A stretch of 39,246 nucleotides of DNA from Thermomicrobiales bacterium (GTDB lineage Bacteria > Chloroflexota > Chloroflexia > Thermomicrobiales > UBA6265), in NCBI GenBank assembly GCA_023957115.1, contig JAMLHN010000037.1, forward strand, positions 1-39,246. Reading direction: 5' to 3'. A program made the position numbers and the translations under genes. Below are positions 1 through 8,367 of this stretch, in pieces (the first letter of the stretch is position 1; every line of letters starts with the position of its first letter). Below the pieces are notes generated by a model, which did not search any database, was not told where the DNA came from, and worked only from the letters and a program-made list of their open reading frames with translations.

Positions 1-64
1 TCGCGACCCCGTTTCTCGGCGTGATCTGGTGAGATGGAGGATGTTCTCCTGAACCCGAGTGATT

Positions 65-79
65 ACCCGGATTCCGGGT
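65..79 (-). terminator. Palindrome at the 3' end of the rhodanese gene
   Basis: The 15-base near-perfect palindrome ACCCGGATTCCGGGT touches the stop codon of the minus-strand rhodanese gene. It could fold as a short terminator hairpin, but no T-tract follows. The core also matches the inverted ends of the repeat elements at 15983, 24427 and 24740, so it may instead be a solo relic of that family. Confidence 0.3.
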
Positions 80-921
80 TACTTCTCGATTGGAGCGCCG
101 ATGAGCGAACCCCATTCGGTCCAGGAGCCATCGTAGTTGCGGACATCCGGTACGCCGATCAGCTCGGTGAGGACGAACCAGGTGTGGGCGCTTCGCTCGC
201 CGATGCGGCAGTAGGCAATGGCGGGCTTGTCCTGACTGACTCCCTTTTCGCCGTAGATGGAGGTGAGCTCGCTGACTGATTTGAAGGTGCTGTCGGTATC
301 GACGGCGGTGGCCCAGGGGACGTTCTGCGCGCCGGGCACGTGTCCACCGCGCTGGGCGCCTTCCTGCGGCAGGTTCTCGGGGGCCAGCAGCTGGCCGGAA
401 TACTCGCCGGGGGAACGAACGTCGATGAGAACGGCGCCGTCGTTGCCGATCGTGGCCTGGACATCGTCCCGATAGGCGCGCAGCTCTGGGCGAGTGGTGG
501 TGACGGTATAGGTGGCCGGCGCGATCGTCGCGATGTCGGTGGTGGTTTCGCCACCATCGGCAATCCACTTGGCGCGGCCGCCGTCGAGTAGCGCGACCTT
601 GTCGTGTCCGTAGTACTTGAAGAGCCAGTAGGCGAAGGCGGCGAACCAGTTGTGATTGTCGCCGTAGAGGATCACGGTGGTATCTGGTCCGATACCCGAG
701 CGGGAGAGCAGAGCTTCCCATTCGTGTTGATCGGGGATGTCGCGAGCCGGCCGCTGTTGCAGGTCGACCTGCCAGTTCCAGCCGATGGACCCTGGAATAT
801 GACCGCTGTCAAACGCGGTGGTATCGACGTCGACCTCGACCAGGCGAACGCCGGGATCGGACGCATGCGCTTTGACCCAGTCGACATCGACAAGGGCGTT
901 CGGATTCGCATAGGTTGCCAT
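79..921 (-). CDS. Thiosulfate sulfurtransferase (two-domain rhodanese)
   Basis: A 280-residue tandem rhodanese, the normal length for thiosulfate or mercaptopyruvate sulfurtransferases, which move sulfane sulfur from thiosulfate or a similar donor to an acceptor in the cytoplasm. The N-terminal domain (about 10-125) is the inactive copy, with YGDNHNW where a catalytic Cys loop would be. The C-terminal domain (about 150-275) carries the active loop YCRIGERS with Cys238, preceded by IDVRSPGEYSG. The CRxGER loop is the thiosulfate-type signature common in actinobacterial and Chloroflexi homologues; the true donor is not known. The ATG at 921 was chosen because GGAG lies six bases upstream; in-frame ATGs further upstream add residues outside the family domain. 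It points away from the next gene and has no obvious operon partner. Confidence 0.93.
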   Translation of the reverse strand: MATYANPNALVDVDWVKAHASDPGVRLVEVDVDTTAFDSGHIPGSIGWNWQVDLQQRPARDIPDQHEWEALLSRSGIGPDTTVILYGDNHNWFAAFAYWLFKYYGHDKVALLDGGRAKWIADGGETTTDIATIAPATYTVTTTRPELRAYRDDVQATIGNDGAVLIDVRSPGEYSGQLLAPENLPQEGAQRGGHVPGAQNVPWATAVDTDSTFKSVSELTSIYGEKGVSQDKPAIAYCRIGERSAHTWFVLTELIGVPDVRNYDGSWTEWGSLIGAPIEK

Positions 922-1023
922 GGTGTGCTCCATCTGAGTCGTTGGGGAACGGCTCGTAATGTTGATTTTTCTATCGAGAATCATCATACCAGATGGACGG
1001 GGGCGTTAGGAGTTGGGATGTTT

Positions 1024-1104
1024 CGGCAGTCGGCAGTCGGCAGTCGGCAGTCGGCAGTCGCCCGGCGTTCGTTCCTAACTCCTAAATCCCAACTCCCAAC
1101 TCCT
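1024..1104. repeat. Two heptamer repeat arrays
   Basis: Five perfect tandem copies of CGGCAGT occupy 1024-1058. From 1077 to 1104 come four degenerate copies in a 7-base register: AACTCCT, AAATCCC, AACTCCC, AACTCCT. They lie between two divergent genes. They belong to the window-wide heptamer family also seen near 3634, 3677, 8368, 16187, 18941, 29664, 32976 and 39231. Confidence 0.8.
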
Positions 1105-1190
1105 CGACGGGCAAGTCGTTGTACTATGAATTCGTACTAATATGGTCGGATATCGGTTTCGATCTCCGATGGTTGGGAAAGGGGACGGAA

Positions 1191-2219
1191 ATGCGAGGAG
1201 ATCGGTTCCTGGGCCGGTGGCTGGTTGTCGCTGTCCTGGTGTTCGTTTCGGTGGTGCCGGCGGCGCCGGGTGCGATACGGGCGCAGGATGCATCGCTGGT
1301 TGCACCGGTCGACGATGAGGCGTTGTCGGTCACGTTTGCCGAGGGGGTCGTGCCGACGATCTTTGGCGATATCGAGCTACCGGCGTCGCGGGAACGGGTG
1401 GTGACGCTCACCGATGGCGCGCTCGACGGTTCGCTGTCGGTTGGGGTGATGCCGGTGGGAATAACCCGAAGCTCGAATGGCGTGTCGGCAGCGGCGTATC
1501 TCGAACCGTATTTGGAGGACGAGGCGACGTATGTCGGTGGCTGGAGTGAGCTCGATCCCGAAGCCATCATCGCGTTGCAGCCCGATCTGATTCTCTCGGA
1601 TCAGTACATGACAGCCGATCAGTATGACCAGCTGAGCCAGATTGCGACGGTGATTGCTCCGGGCGCGATCGAGGTTTCGGGGCCGAATGGATTGCAGCAA
1701 TGGGAGTACGAGCAGCTTATCTATGGCTATGCGCTGGGCAAGTACGACGAAGCCCATGACGCGATTCTGGGTGTGCGCCAGCGTGCGGCCGGCTATGCGG
1801 CTACGTCGCCCTATGCAGGCGAGTCGGTGGTGGTTTTCCGGCCGCAACCAGAGTTTGCCGTGGTGATGTCGCATTGGTGGATCACCGGGAATGTGCTGGG
1901 ATGGTCGGGCTTTGCGGGCAATGAGCTGAGCGAGAACACGCCGGCTCCGCATTCGGGCCGTGATGTCGGGCTCGAGCGGCTGGGCGAGCTGGAGGCCGAT
2001 TGGCTGCTGGCGGCGACGCGAGATGCGGAGATGAGCGCCGAGCTGCAGGTCTACCTGGACAGTCCGCTCTTTGCGCAGTTGACCGCGGTCGAGAACGATC
2101 GGGTCTTCGAGGTGTCGGGCGATCTCTGGAGTGGCGCGACCGGAGTGCTGGCTGCCCACGCGATGATGGACGACATCGAGCGCATCTTCGGGAATGGAAC
2201 CGCGACGCCGGAGGCGTAG
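1191..2219 (+). CDS. Siderophore-type ABC transporter substrate-binding protein
   Basis: A 342-residue exported protein of the FecB/FepB/BtuF-like periplasmic-binding family that captures ferric siderophores. A signal peptide spans about 1-30 (basic start, hydrophobic stretch, then AIRAQ before a likely cleavage site); there is no lipobox Cys. Two lobes follow: the first has SRERVVTLTDGALD and LDPEAIIALQPDLILSDQY, a typical family motif; the second ends with LTAVENDRVFEVSGDLW, again typical. The ATG at 1191 was preferred over one at 1119 because it begins the signal peptide and follows a purine-rich GGGAAAGGGGA stretch. No permease or ATPase is adjacent, so it must work with transporter parts encoded elsewhere. 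The next gene, an enterochelin-esterase relative, supports an iron-siderophore role. The actual ligand is not known. Confidence 0.85.
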   Translation: MRGDRFLGRWLVVAVLVFVSVVPAAPGAIRAQDASLVAPVDDEALSVTFAEGVVPTIFGDIELPASRERVVTLTDGALDGSLSVGVMPVGITRSSNGVSAAAYLEPYLEDEATYVGGWSELDPEAIIALQPDLILSDQYMTADQYDQLSQIATVIAPGAIEVSGPNGLQQWEYEQLIYGYALGKYDEAHDAILGVRQRAAGYAATSPYAGESVVVFRPQPEFAVVMSHWWITGNVLGWSGFAGNELSENTPAPHSGRDVGLERLGELEADWLLAATRDAEMSAELQVYLDSPLFAQLTAVENDRVFEVSGDLWSGATGVLAAHAMMDDIERIFGNGTATPEA

Positions 2220-2308
2220 GTTGGGGTTCGGAGGCCGGGGGCCGGAGAAGCGGGACCCTTGGTCTGGACTCGATGAGGCCGGTCGTTCGATTCACGTGCT
2301 GGTTGCTG

Positions 2309-2337
2309 GAGGCGTCTCTGTGACAGAGCGACGCCTC
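2309..2337 (+). terminator. Hairpin after the binding-protein gene
   Basis: GAGGCGTC and GACGCCTC pair over 8 bp, with an inner TCTG/CAGA stem, between the binding-protein stop and the next GTG start. There is no clear T-tract, so it may be a weak terminator or an RNA-processing hairpin between two co-directional genes. Confidence 0.4.
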
Positions 2338-2363
2338 TGGCATTCGGCGAGAGGTGGCGATTT

Positions 2364-3626
2364 GTGTTGAGTGAGCGGCTGCGGCGGTTGGAGGGGGCCA
2401 TTGCCGCGGGAGAGGCCGGGGCGCTGGCGGATTTCTGGGCCGAGCTGGGGCGCGGTGGGACGCCGTTGGTCGAGCCGGATGCCGAACGGGACGATACCCG
2501 GGTGGTGACGTTTCTGTGGCGCGCGGATGACCCGGTGGAGCATGTTGCCCTGATCGAGTGGTTCAGCGATGGCGATTTTGGGGAGAAGCTGCTGACCCGC
2601 CTGGGAGAGACCGATTGCTGGTATCGGAGTTACCGGCTGCGGTCGGACCTGCGGCTCGATTACCGGTTCGGACCGAACGATTCGCTGACGCCCAAGCGGC
2701 AAGAAACGGATTGGGCGGCGCGCCGGGCCGGTTGGCGGCGCGATCCACTGAACCCAGACTGGTCTCTGGACCCCGAGCATCCGGACGATGCGGTGCCGGA
2801 ATCGCAGGGGTGGTCGGTGGTGACGTTGCCGGATGCGGAACCGCAGCCGTGGTGCGGGGTGCGGGATGGGATAACGCCGGGAACAGTCAGCCACCACCGG
2901 TTTGCGAGCGCCCTGCTGGGCAATGCGCGCGATCTGTGGCTCTACCGGCCGGCCGGCGGGGTGACGCCGGATGCGCTGCTGGTGCAGTTCGACGGTGAGC
3001 GGGCGATGGGGGCCATGGGGAGTCCAGGGGTTTTCGACAATCTGATCGGGGCCGGGGCGGTTCCGCCGATGGCGGTGGCGATGATCGGGAATGTCGATCG
3101 CGCGAATGAGCTTCCATGCAATGCGCGGTTTCTCGAATCGCTGGTCGAGGAGCTGCTGCCCTGGGTGGTGGATACGCTCGGGCTGGAGCGGCTGCCGGAT
3201 CAGGTGCTGGTGGCCGGGCAAAGCTCTGGTGGTCTGGCCGCCGCGTTTTGCGCGCTGGAACGGCCAGATGTCTTCAGTGGCGCAATCTGCCAGTCAGGAT
3301 CGTTCTGGTGGAAACCGGATCCGCGCAATGAAGCCGGACCGGGGTTGGTGATCGGGGATGCGCCGGAGTATGGGGGTCTTCCGGCGCGTGTCTGGGAGAT
3401 CGACTGGGCGGAAACCCGGTTCTATCTCGATGCCGGCCGTTTGGAGAACCGGCATTTCGACGATGCGGCGCCGTCGTTGCTCGCAAGTGTGCGGCAGATG
3501 CGGGATGTTCTGCGGGCGCGCGGGTTCGATGTCGTCTACCGGGAGTTCGGCGGTGGTCACGATGTGGTTTGGTGGCGGTCGACGCTGGCCGATGGGGTGA
3601 TTGCGTTGGTGGGGCGGGGGAGCTGA
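2364..3626 (+). CDS. Enterochelin esterase-like protein (Fes family)
   Basis: A 420-residue cytoplasmic alpha/beta-hydrolase of the Fes type, which opens imported ferric catecholate siderophores to free iron. The N-terminal Fes domain (about 1-165) has the family pattern VVTFLWRADDP and TDCWYRSYRLRSDLRLDYRFGPND. The C-terminal esterase domain (about 185-420) has the nucleophile motif GQSSG with Ser287, and His399 in GGGHDVVWWR, a classic position near the end. No signal peptide is present, which fits action on imported substrate. The start is GTG, placed after GAGAGGTGG. It lies 144 bases downstream of the siderophore-type binding protein in the same direction, which supports a joint iron-uptake job. 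Substrate could also be a salmochelin or another triester. Confidence 0.88.
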   Translation: MLSERLRRLEGAIAAGEAGALADFWAELGRGGTPLVEPDAERDDTRVVTFLWRADDPVEHVALIEWFSDGDFGEKLLTRLGETDCWYRSYRLRSDLRLDYRFGPNDSLTPKRQETDWAARRAGWRRDPLNPDWSLDPEHPDDAVPESQGWSVVTLPDAEPQPWCGVRDGITPGTVSHHRFASALLGNARDLWLYRPAGGVTPDALLVQFDGERAMGAMGSPGVFDNLIGAGAVPPMAVAMIGNVDRANELPCNARFLESLVEELLPWVVDTLGLERLPDQVLVAGQSSGGLAAAFCALERPDVFSGAICQSGSFWWKPDPRNEAGPGLVIGDAPEYGGLPARVWEIDWAETRFYLDAGRLENRHFDDAAPSLLASVRQMRDVLRARGFDVVYREFGGGHDVVWWRSTLADGVIALVGRGS

Positions 3627-3633
3627 GAGGCAT

Positions 3634-3735
3634 GAGCCCTGGGCCCTGAGACGATTCGGGGGGCGGAGGAGTTGGGGTCCAGGGCCCAGTGCCCAGTGCG
3701 TGGTCTTGTCTGCGTGCCGCGTGCTGCCTGCTCGG
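3634..3735. repeat. Heptamer repeat arrays between convergent genes
   Basis: Three short 7-base-register runs lie between the esterase stop and the dehydratase stop: GAGCCCT, GGGCCCT at 3634-3647; GTCCAGG, GCCCAGT, GCCCAGT at 3677-3697; CTGCGTG, CCGCGTG, CTGCCTG at 3710-3730. No other terminator is visible in this convergent gap. Confidence 0.7.
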
Positions 3736-4098
3736 TTAGTCCCGGGCGGCGGTGTCCTGGAGCTTGAAGAGGCGGTCGGTGCGGGCAGCCATGATGAAAT
3801 CGTTCCGGTGCAGCCCGTGGATCTTTCTGGTGGTCCAGGTGACCTGGACGCGACCCCATTCGGTCAGGATGGAGGGATGGTGTCCGGCGCGTTCCGCCAG
3901 GCGGCCGACACGCTTGGTGAAGGCGAGCGCTTCCATGAAGTTGCCAAACCGGTAACTGCGTTCGAGCCGGTTTCCCCGTTCATCGTCCACGAGGGTCCAA
4001 CCGGGGATTTGGGGTAGGAGCAGCTCGATCTCTTCCGGTGTCACCCGGGGTGCGCCTTTTTGACACGCAACGCAATGTTCGGTGGCGAGGGTGGCCAT
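3736..4098 (-). CDS. phhB: Pterin-4a-carbinolamine dehydratase
   Basis: A 120-residue protein of the PCD/DCoH family, which dehydrates 4a-hydroxytetrahydropterin during pterin cofactor recycling (usually for aromatic amino acid hydroxylases). The family signature is complete: E69 and H73-H74-P, then W88, then IHGLHRNDFIMAA with H94, H97 and D100. The first 15 residues (HCVACQKGAP) carry two cysteines spaced C-x-x-C, a short extension seen in many bacterial homologues. The ATG at 4098 has an AGGAGG site eight bases upstream; a longer frame reaching 4296 has no such site and would cross the terminator hairpin at 4190-4227. No hydroxylase gene is in the window, so the partner enzyme is not known. 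Confidence 0.92.
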   Translation of the reverse strand: MATLATEHCVACQKGAPRVTPEEIELLLPQIPGWTLVDDERGNRLERSYRFGNFMEALAFTKRVGRLAERAGHHPSILTEWGRVQVTWTTRKIHGLHRNDFIMAARTDRLFKLQDTAARD

Positions 4099-4189
4099 GG
4101 ATTCGCCTCCTGGGTATGGATCTCTCTTCTTCGTCCTCTGAGTGTAGTTCACCGGGAGTGGGCCTGCCCGTGCAGAAGTGACAGAACAA

Positions 4190-4227
4190 ACGATACCCCG
4201 GAACAACAATCTGTTCCGGGGTATCGT
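4190..4227 (-). terminator. Rho-independent terminator of the secreted repeat-protein gene
   Basis: A 15-bp perfect stem, ACGATACCCCGGAAC with GTTCCGGGGTATCGT, and an 8-base loop lie 26 bases beyond the stop of the minus-strand gene at 4254-5738. Read on the minus strand it is followed by TTTGTTCTGT, a usable T-tract. Confidence 0.85.
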
Positions 4228-4253
4228 GATTGCCGCGCGATGTTCGCCGCGAA

Positions 4254-5738
4254 TTAGCCGGCTTGCTCGTCCAGCTGCTGAATTTCGGCGGGGCATGCGA
4301 GCGTGAGCGCATCGGCTGCCTGGTCGTAAGCGCCGCCGTCCTCGAAGAGCTGGATGACGCTCTGGGCGGACATCTGGCCGGCGATGGCGCCAGCCGCGTT
4401 GCCCTCTTCGAGCGCGGTGGCGATCTGATCGACCGCGTCTGCGAGTGCGTAGTAGAACTGCTCGGTCATGAGCGTGTTGAGCTCGACCGCGGCTGGTGGC
4501 GGGTTGCTGGCGGCCTGGTCGTCACCGAGTGCGCGAAGCTGCGTAGCCAGCTCCCGAACGATGGCCGGATCGACGGTTGTCGTATCAACGCCCTGGAGCT
4601 GCTCGGTCAGCGCGCCGGCGGAGGAGATGCGATCGACGAGATCGATGCCCCACTCGACGAGCCCGTCACAGTCGCCGCCGGTGGCAGACGCCTGTGGAAC
4701 TTCGGTGGCGAGCGCGGGCGCTACCTCGGTTCCAACGGCCGGTGCTTCGGTCGCTGCCGGGACTGCGCCGGTGGTCTCGGAGCCAGTGCTGACGCCGGCA
4801 TCGCCGCCGAGGTCGGCAACCACAGCGAGGGTGGTGTAGCCATCTCCGAAGGAGACGTTGGCGAGCGGAATGCCCTCGTAGACCTCGTAGACGATGGCGC
4901 CCTGCTGCGATTCACCCGGGTTCAGATCGAGCCAGTCGAAGTCAGGCAGGGCAGTCGCATCCTCGCGGCTGACATAGCTGGTGCTGAGGACGAACCCTTC
5001 GGCATCGGTCAGATAGAAATCCGAGGGACTGGTGCTCAGGACACTGGCGCCGGTGTTGGTGACGGTGACATCGAGCATGACATAGCGGTTGCCGCGCGAT
5101 GGCGAAGAGAAGGAATCGTATCCCTCGAAGGGGTCGGTAATACCGTTGACGGTCACCTGAGCAACCTCGGCGCCGGTGGTATTCATGATCGAAACCAGGG
5201 TGCCGGCGCCAACGGGCGCGGTGCGAGTATCGACCACCGTGATCAGTCGATCGTAGGACGGGCTGTACAGGACGCGATCGAGGGTGGCCGAGCCAAAGAC
5301 CTCAAAGGGCACGAGACCGGTGGCCGATTCACCCGGAGCCAGCGCGTCGATCGACTCGAGCTGAGTCAAGCTGGGATCGCTGAACGAGAGATAGGCCGGT
5401 GAAAGGACGAAATTGTCGCTATCGATCGCCATCAGCGAGCTGGGATAGAACTCCACCGGCCGATTGCCGGAGTTCGTGATCGTGACTTCGGCGACGGCAT
5501 AGTGATAGCCGCGTTGTGGGGCATACGACGGATCGAAGCCATCGAACGGATCAGTGATGCTCGATACGCTGATCGTTCCCACCTGGGTGCCGTCCTGGCC
5601 AATGATGGGAACAACCGTCCCGACCGGAACACCAAAATCGCCGGTGCCCGGCGTTCCCGATTGTGCGTGCGCCATACCGGGAGCCAGCAGTCCCACGGTC
5701 AAGGCAACGAGCATTGCCAGAGCAAACACTTTTCTCAT
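4254..5738 (-). CDS. Secreted protein with two DUF4352-like beta-domains
   Basis: A 494-residue exported protein. A signal peptide covers about 1-26 (hydrophobic stretch ending in GMAHAQ). Two related domains follow at about 30-165 and 180-330; each has a segment like DPFDGFDPSYAPQRGYHYAV / DPFEGYDSFSSPSRGNRYVM and then a beta-rich VTITNSGNRPVEF / VTVTNTGASVLST stretch, typical of the DUF4352 immunoglobulin-like fold. Residues about 335-390 are a low-complexity Ala/Thr/Val/Glu linker. The C-terminal part (about 390-494), alpha-helical in appearance, contains two cysteines (CDG and LACP) that could form a disulfide. The ATG at 5738 follows AGGAGG. Function not known; a cell-surface role is likely. 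It has its own terminator at 4190. Confidence 0.8.
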   Translation of the reverse strand: MRKVFALAMLVALTVGLLAPGMAHAQSGTPGTGDFGVPVGTVVPIIGQDGTQVGTISVSSITDPFDGFDPSYAPQRGYHYAVAEVTITNSGNRPVEFYPSSLMAIDSDNFVLSPAYLSFSDPSLTQLESIDALAPGESATGLVPFEVFGSATLDRVLYSPSYDRLITVVDTRTAPVGAGTLVSIMNTTGAEVAQVTVNGITDPFEGYDSFSSPSRGNRYVMLDVTVTNTGASVLSTSPSDFYLTDAEGFVLSTSYVSREDATALPDFDWLDLNPGESQQGAIVYEVYEGIPLANVSFGDGYTTLAVVADLGGDAGVSTGSETTGAVPAATEAPAVGTEVAPALATEVPQASATGGDCDGLVEWGIDLVDRISSAGALTEQLQGVDTTTVDPAIVRELATQLRALGDDQAASNPPPAAVELNTLMTEQFYYALADAVDQIATALEEGNAAGAIAGQMSAQSVIQLFEDGGAYDQAADALTLACPAEIQQLDEQAG

Positions 5739-6091
5739 GTTCGGCCTCCTCAATAACACGTATCCAATTACGGTCCCGGCAGGGAAGTCCTGCCGGGTTG
5801 GCGGTATTTGTACACCCAAACGAGGCCAACCGGGAACTCGGACGCGGATTCCCGCCGGGACGTGACTGCCGCTTGTGGGTGGATCGCGCCGCCTATGTGG
5901 GTTGGATGTATCGAGAAAGAACCGTCCGGTGTGCATGCTAATCCGCGCGTAATCCGCGACGCCTGCCGGATTTCACCAGACGCGCCGGGGTGCTGTGTGG
6001 CGACCTCAGACGTTGATGACAGATTTGCTCAGATTTGGCGGTTTGCGGGTCAGCCGGTCTGTCTCTGTTTCTGTGCGGAGAGGAGGTGGGG
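5739..6091. promoter_or_regulatory. Divergent intergenic region with a leader hairpin
   Basis: This gap separates the secreted-protein gene (-) from the phage-derived module (+) and must hold promoters for both. The only clear structure is a hairpin at 5775-5797 (CCCGGCAGG, five-base loop, CCTGCCGGG) that would sit in the minus-strand leader, 37 bases before the start codon. I could not pick out convincing -35/-10 pairs in either direction. Confidence 0.35.
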
Positions 6092-6562
6092 ATGACCCGC
6101 GGGGTGACGTTCGAACACGAAACGGTCCCGTCCCAAGCGAATTCGATCGAAGAGCTCAGGGAACGGTTTCGGGAGTTGATGGACCGGGGATCGTACGACG
6201 GGTTGTTTGCAGCGTCGGTCCGGTCGGTGCTGGACGAAGGCGCGGCGATTCCTGGCGTGACCGAGGAGCTGGGGGCAATTCGGATTGCATTGGCCAAGCT
6301 GCTGGCGGAAGAGCCAGATGCGAACAAGCTGGCGGCCGGGGTCGCGCGGCTGGCATCGGCATCGGTTCAGCTCCTGAAGATTGGTCAGGCGCGCACGGAT
6401 GACGATGGCGAATCGCTGGCGTCGGTGATCGACCAGATCCTGATCGACCTGGAGCGTGAAGAACGTGAGGCACGCGAGGCATGGCAGGCGGGCGTTGCCG
6501 GGTCCAATGTCCAGGGTCCAGTGAGGGGGTGTTCTGACGCTGGACCTGTTGGCTCCGGATGA
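6092..6562 (+). CDS. Unknown protein at the start of the phage-derived module
   Basis: A 156-residue soluble, mostly helical, acidic protein. The ATG at 6092 follows a strong GAGAGGAGG site. Helical, charged segments appear at about 15-45 (SIEELRERFRELMDRG) and 115-140 (DLEREEREAREAW). It is not recognised from sequence. Its place just before an XhlA-like protein and the large terminase is where a small terminase subunit or regulator often sits, but no DNA-binding helix-turn-helix is obvious. The last 20 or so codons run through a heptamer repeat (6501-6528: GGTCCAA, TGTCCAG, GGTCCAG), so the C-terminus may have been extended by repeat insertion. Confidence 0.65.
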   Translation: MTRGVTFEHETVPSQANSIEELRERFRELMDRGSYDGLFAASVRSVLDEGAAIPGVTEELGAIRIALAKLLAEEPDANKLAAGVARLASASVQLLKIGQARTDDDGESLASVIDQILIDLEREEREAREAWQAGVAGSNVQGPVRGCSDAGPVGSG

Positions 6563-6586
6563 GGAAGAGCGAAGGGAGACGCATTC

Positions 6587-6817
6587 ATGAATGATGTCGT
6601 GGGGGAGGGGCGCGTGTTGACGTTCCCTGATATGAATGGAAGCGATGGAATCGATCTGCAACCGGGGACTGCCTATGAGGTGGTGACGCGGACGAAGGTG
6701 GAAGAGCTTGCGGAGGATGTGCGCGAGATTCGCGCGCGGATCGATGGAATCTTCTGGTTGGTCGCAGGCTCGATCGTGGCCGACATCCTGCTCCGGGTGA
6801 TGGGGGTGGGCCGATAG
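6587..6817 (+). CDS. Small membrane protein, XhlA-like (holin accessory)
   Basis: A 76-residue protein with a soluble N-terminal half, an amphipathic coiled-coil-like segment at about 36-53 (TKVEELAEDVREIRARID) and one C-terminal membrane segment at about 55-73 (IFWLVAGSIVADILLRVMGV). This coil-then-membrane layout matches the haemolysin XhlA family of phage lysis accessory proteins. The ATG follows GAAGGGAGA. Its stop is two bases from the terminase ATG, so the two are translated as one unit. The match is by architecture only, so confidence in the role is moderate. Confidence 0.6.
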   Translation: MNDVVGEGRVLTFPDMNGSDGIDLQPGTAYEVVTRTKVEELAEDVREIRARIDGIFWLVAGSIVADILLRVMGVGR

Positions 6818-6819
6818 CG

Positions 6820-8367
6820 ATGAAGTGGCGGGACGATCCTGCACTCGTGGATCGGCTCGAGGCTCGCCGGCGAGGTTTCTTGCAGAGTCTCGCGTTTTCC
6901 CGCTCGCTCGATACGCCGTTCTTGTTGCGCAGGTACCAGCGGCCTCCGGCGGATGCGGTCATCCAAAGTGTGCTGCACCGCGAGGGCCACCAGTTCGCGG
7001 TGATGTTCAGCCGGCAGTCCGGAAAGGACGAGATGCTGGCGCAGACGGTGGCGCAGCTGCTGTTGCTCCATCAGGAACAGGGTGGCTCGATCGTGCTGGC
7101 GGCGCCAACGTTTCGCCCGCAGGCCGCGCTGATGCGTGACCGGTTGCTGGATCGGTTGCGCAGGCGAGGCGCTCGACATCCGGTCGAGCTGAAGCAGGGG
7201 TATGTGGTGCAGTGCGGCGCGGCGTCGGCGCGATTTCTTTCCGCTTCGCCGCATGCGAATCAACGCGGGCAGACGGCTAGTCTGCTGCTGGTCGCGAACG
7301 AGGCACAGGATATCGATCCGGCGGTGTGGGACACGGTGTTCACGCCGATGGGCGCGTCCACCAATGCGACCACGCTTTTTCTGGGAACTGCCTGGCGGCG
7401 GGATACGTTGCTGGCGCGGCAGATGGCCCATTGCGCTCAGTTGGAACGGGTGGACGGCTTCCAGCGCCGCTGGAAGGTTGGCTGGGAAGATGTTGCGAAG
7501 GTTCTGCCCGCGTATGGCGACCATGTGCGGCGGCAGATCGAGCAGTTTGGGCGCGATCATCCGGCGATTCGGACCGAGTATTTCCTGGATGAGCTGGACG
7601 ATGCCGGCAGTCTCTTCCCAGCCCAACGGTTGGCGCATCTTCGGGGCGATCATCCCCGGCGGCATGCGGCCGAGCCCGGCAAGCGGTATGCGCTGCTGAT
7701 CGATGTCGCGGGGGAGGATGAGCAACCGGTCGAGGCGGGGGCATTCGACCCCGGTGCGCGCCGGGATAGCACCGCAATCACCGTGGTGGAGATCGGAACC
7801 GGGCAGACGCCGGCCGGCCCCGAGGTCGATGGTTGGACGGGAAGCGAGCTGGAGCTGCGGTCGCGGTTGCCGGTCTACCGGGTGGTCGACCGGATGGCGC
7901 TGACCGGCGCGCGAACGGTGGCGGTGCACGCGCAGGTGGTCGATCTGGCGATGCATGTCTGGAAGGCGAGCGCCGTGGTGGTGGATGCCACGGGCGTGGG
8001 GGCGGGGCTGGCGTCGTTTCTGCAGGCGAGTCTGGGACAGGGGCGCGGGGCGATCCGTGTGTTGCCGTTCGTCTTTTCGGCGGCGAGCAAGAGTGCTCTG
8101 GGCTGGGATTTCACCAATCTGATCGATACCGGCCGGTTCAAGGAATACGTAGACGATTCGCTGGTGGGCACGCCGGAAGCGCGCGTGACCGCCGAGTACT
8201 GGAGGCAGTTGCGTGCGGTGACGTTTTCGCCCTCGCTGGGTCCAGGGAAGTTGATGCAATGGTCGGTTCCGCCGGGGCGAGGGCATGACGATCTGGTGGT
8301 GAGCGCGGCGTTGGTGGTGGCGCTGGAGGGCGTGGATTTACGAAGTCGGATTGCAAGGGGGATATAG
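6820..8367 (+). CDS. terL: Phage-type terminase large subunit
   Basis: A 515-residue two-domain DNA-packaging motor, close to the usual length. ATPase domain: Walker A-like SRQSGKD at 64-70; Walker B LLLVANEAQDI at about 155-165 with catalytic Glu161 (the usual Asp is Asn160); coupling motif TLFLGTAW at about 185-192. Nuclease domain of RNase H fold: LLIDVAGED with Asp295, VVVDATGVGAG with Asp389, and GHDDLVVS with Asp490/491, so the acidic metal-binding triad is intact. The enzyme cuts concatemeric or chromosomal DNA and pumps it into the prohead. It overlaps no other gene and follows the XhlA-like gene by two bases. Intact catalytic residues argue that it is still under selection or only recently inactive. 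The packaging mode (headful or cos) cannot be told from sequence alone. Confidence 0.92.
   Translation: MKWRDDPALVDRLEARRRGFLQSLAFSRSLDTPFLLRRYQRPPADAVIQSVLHREGHQFAVMFSRQSGKDEMLAQTVAQLLLLHQEQGGSIVLAAPTFRPQAALMRDRLLDRLRRRGARHPVELKQGYVVQCGAASARFLSASPHANQRGQTASLLLVANEAQDIDPAVWDTVFTPMGASTNATTLFLGTAWRRDTLLARQMAHCAQLERVDGFQRRWKVGWEDVAKVLPAYGDHVRRQIEQFGRDHPAIRTEYFLDELDDAGSLFPAQRLAHLRGDHPRRHAAEPGKRYALLIDVAGEDEQPVEAGAFDPGARRDSTAITVVEIGTGQTPAGPEVDGWTGSELELRSRLPVYRVVDRMALTGARTVAVHAQVVDLAMHVWKASAVVVDATGVGAGLASFLQASLGQGRGAIRVLPFVFSAASKSALGWDFTNLIDTGRFKEYVDDSLVGTPEARVTAEYWRQLRAVTFSPSLGPGKLMQWSVPPGRGHDDLVVSAALVVALEGVDLRSRIARGI

Noticed and set aside
1024..1058. Five direct repeats as a possible CRISPR
   Set aside because: Units are only 7 bases and adjacent, with no spacers and no cas genes in the window.
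4230..5402. Long open frame on the + strand (390 codons)
   Set aside because: It is fully antisense to the secreted DUF4352-like gene, lacks a ribosome binding site and its sequence resembles no protein; high GC makes such mirror frames common.
6673..8286. 537-codon frame on the minus strand
   Set aside because: Antisense to terminase; Arg/Pro/His-rich composition typical of a mirror frame, no start signal.
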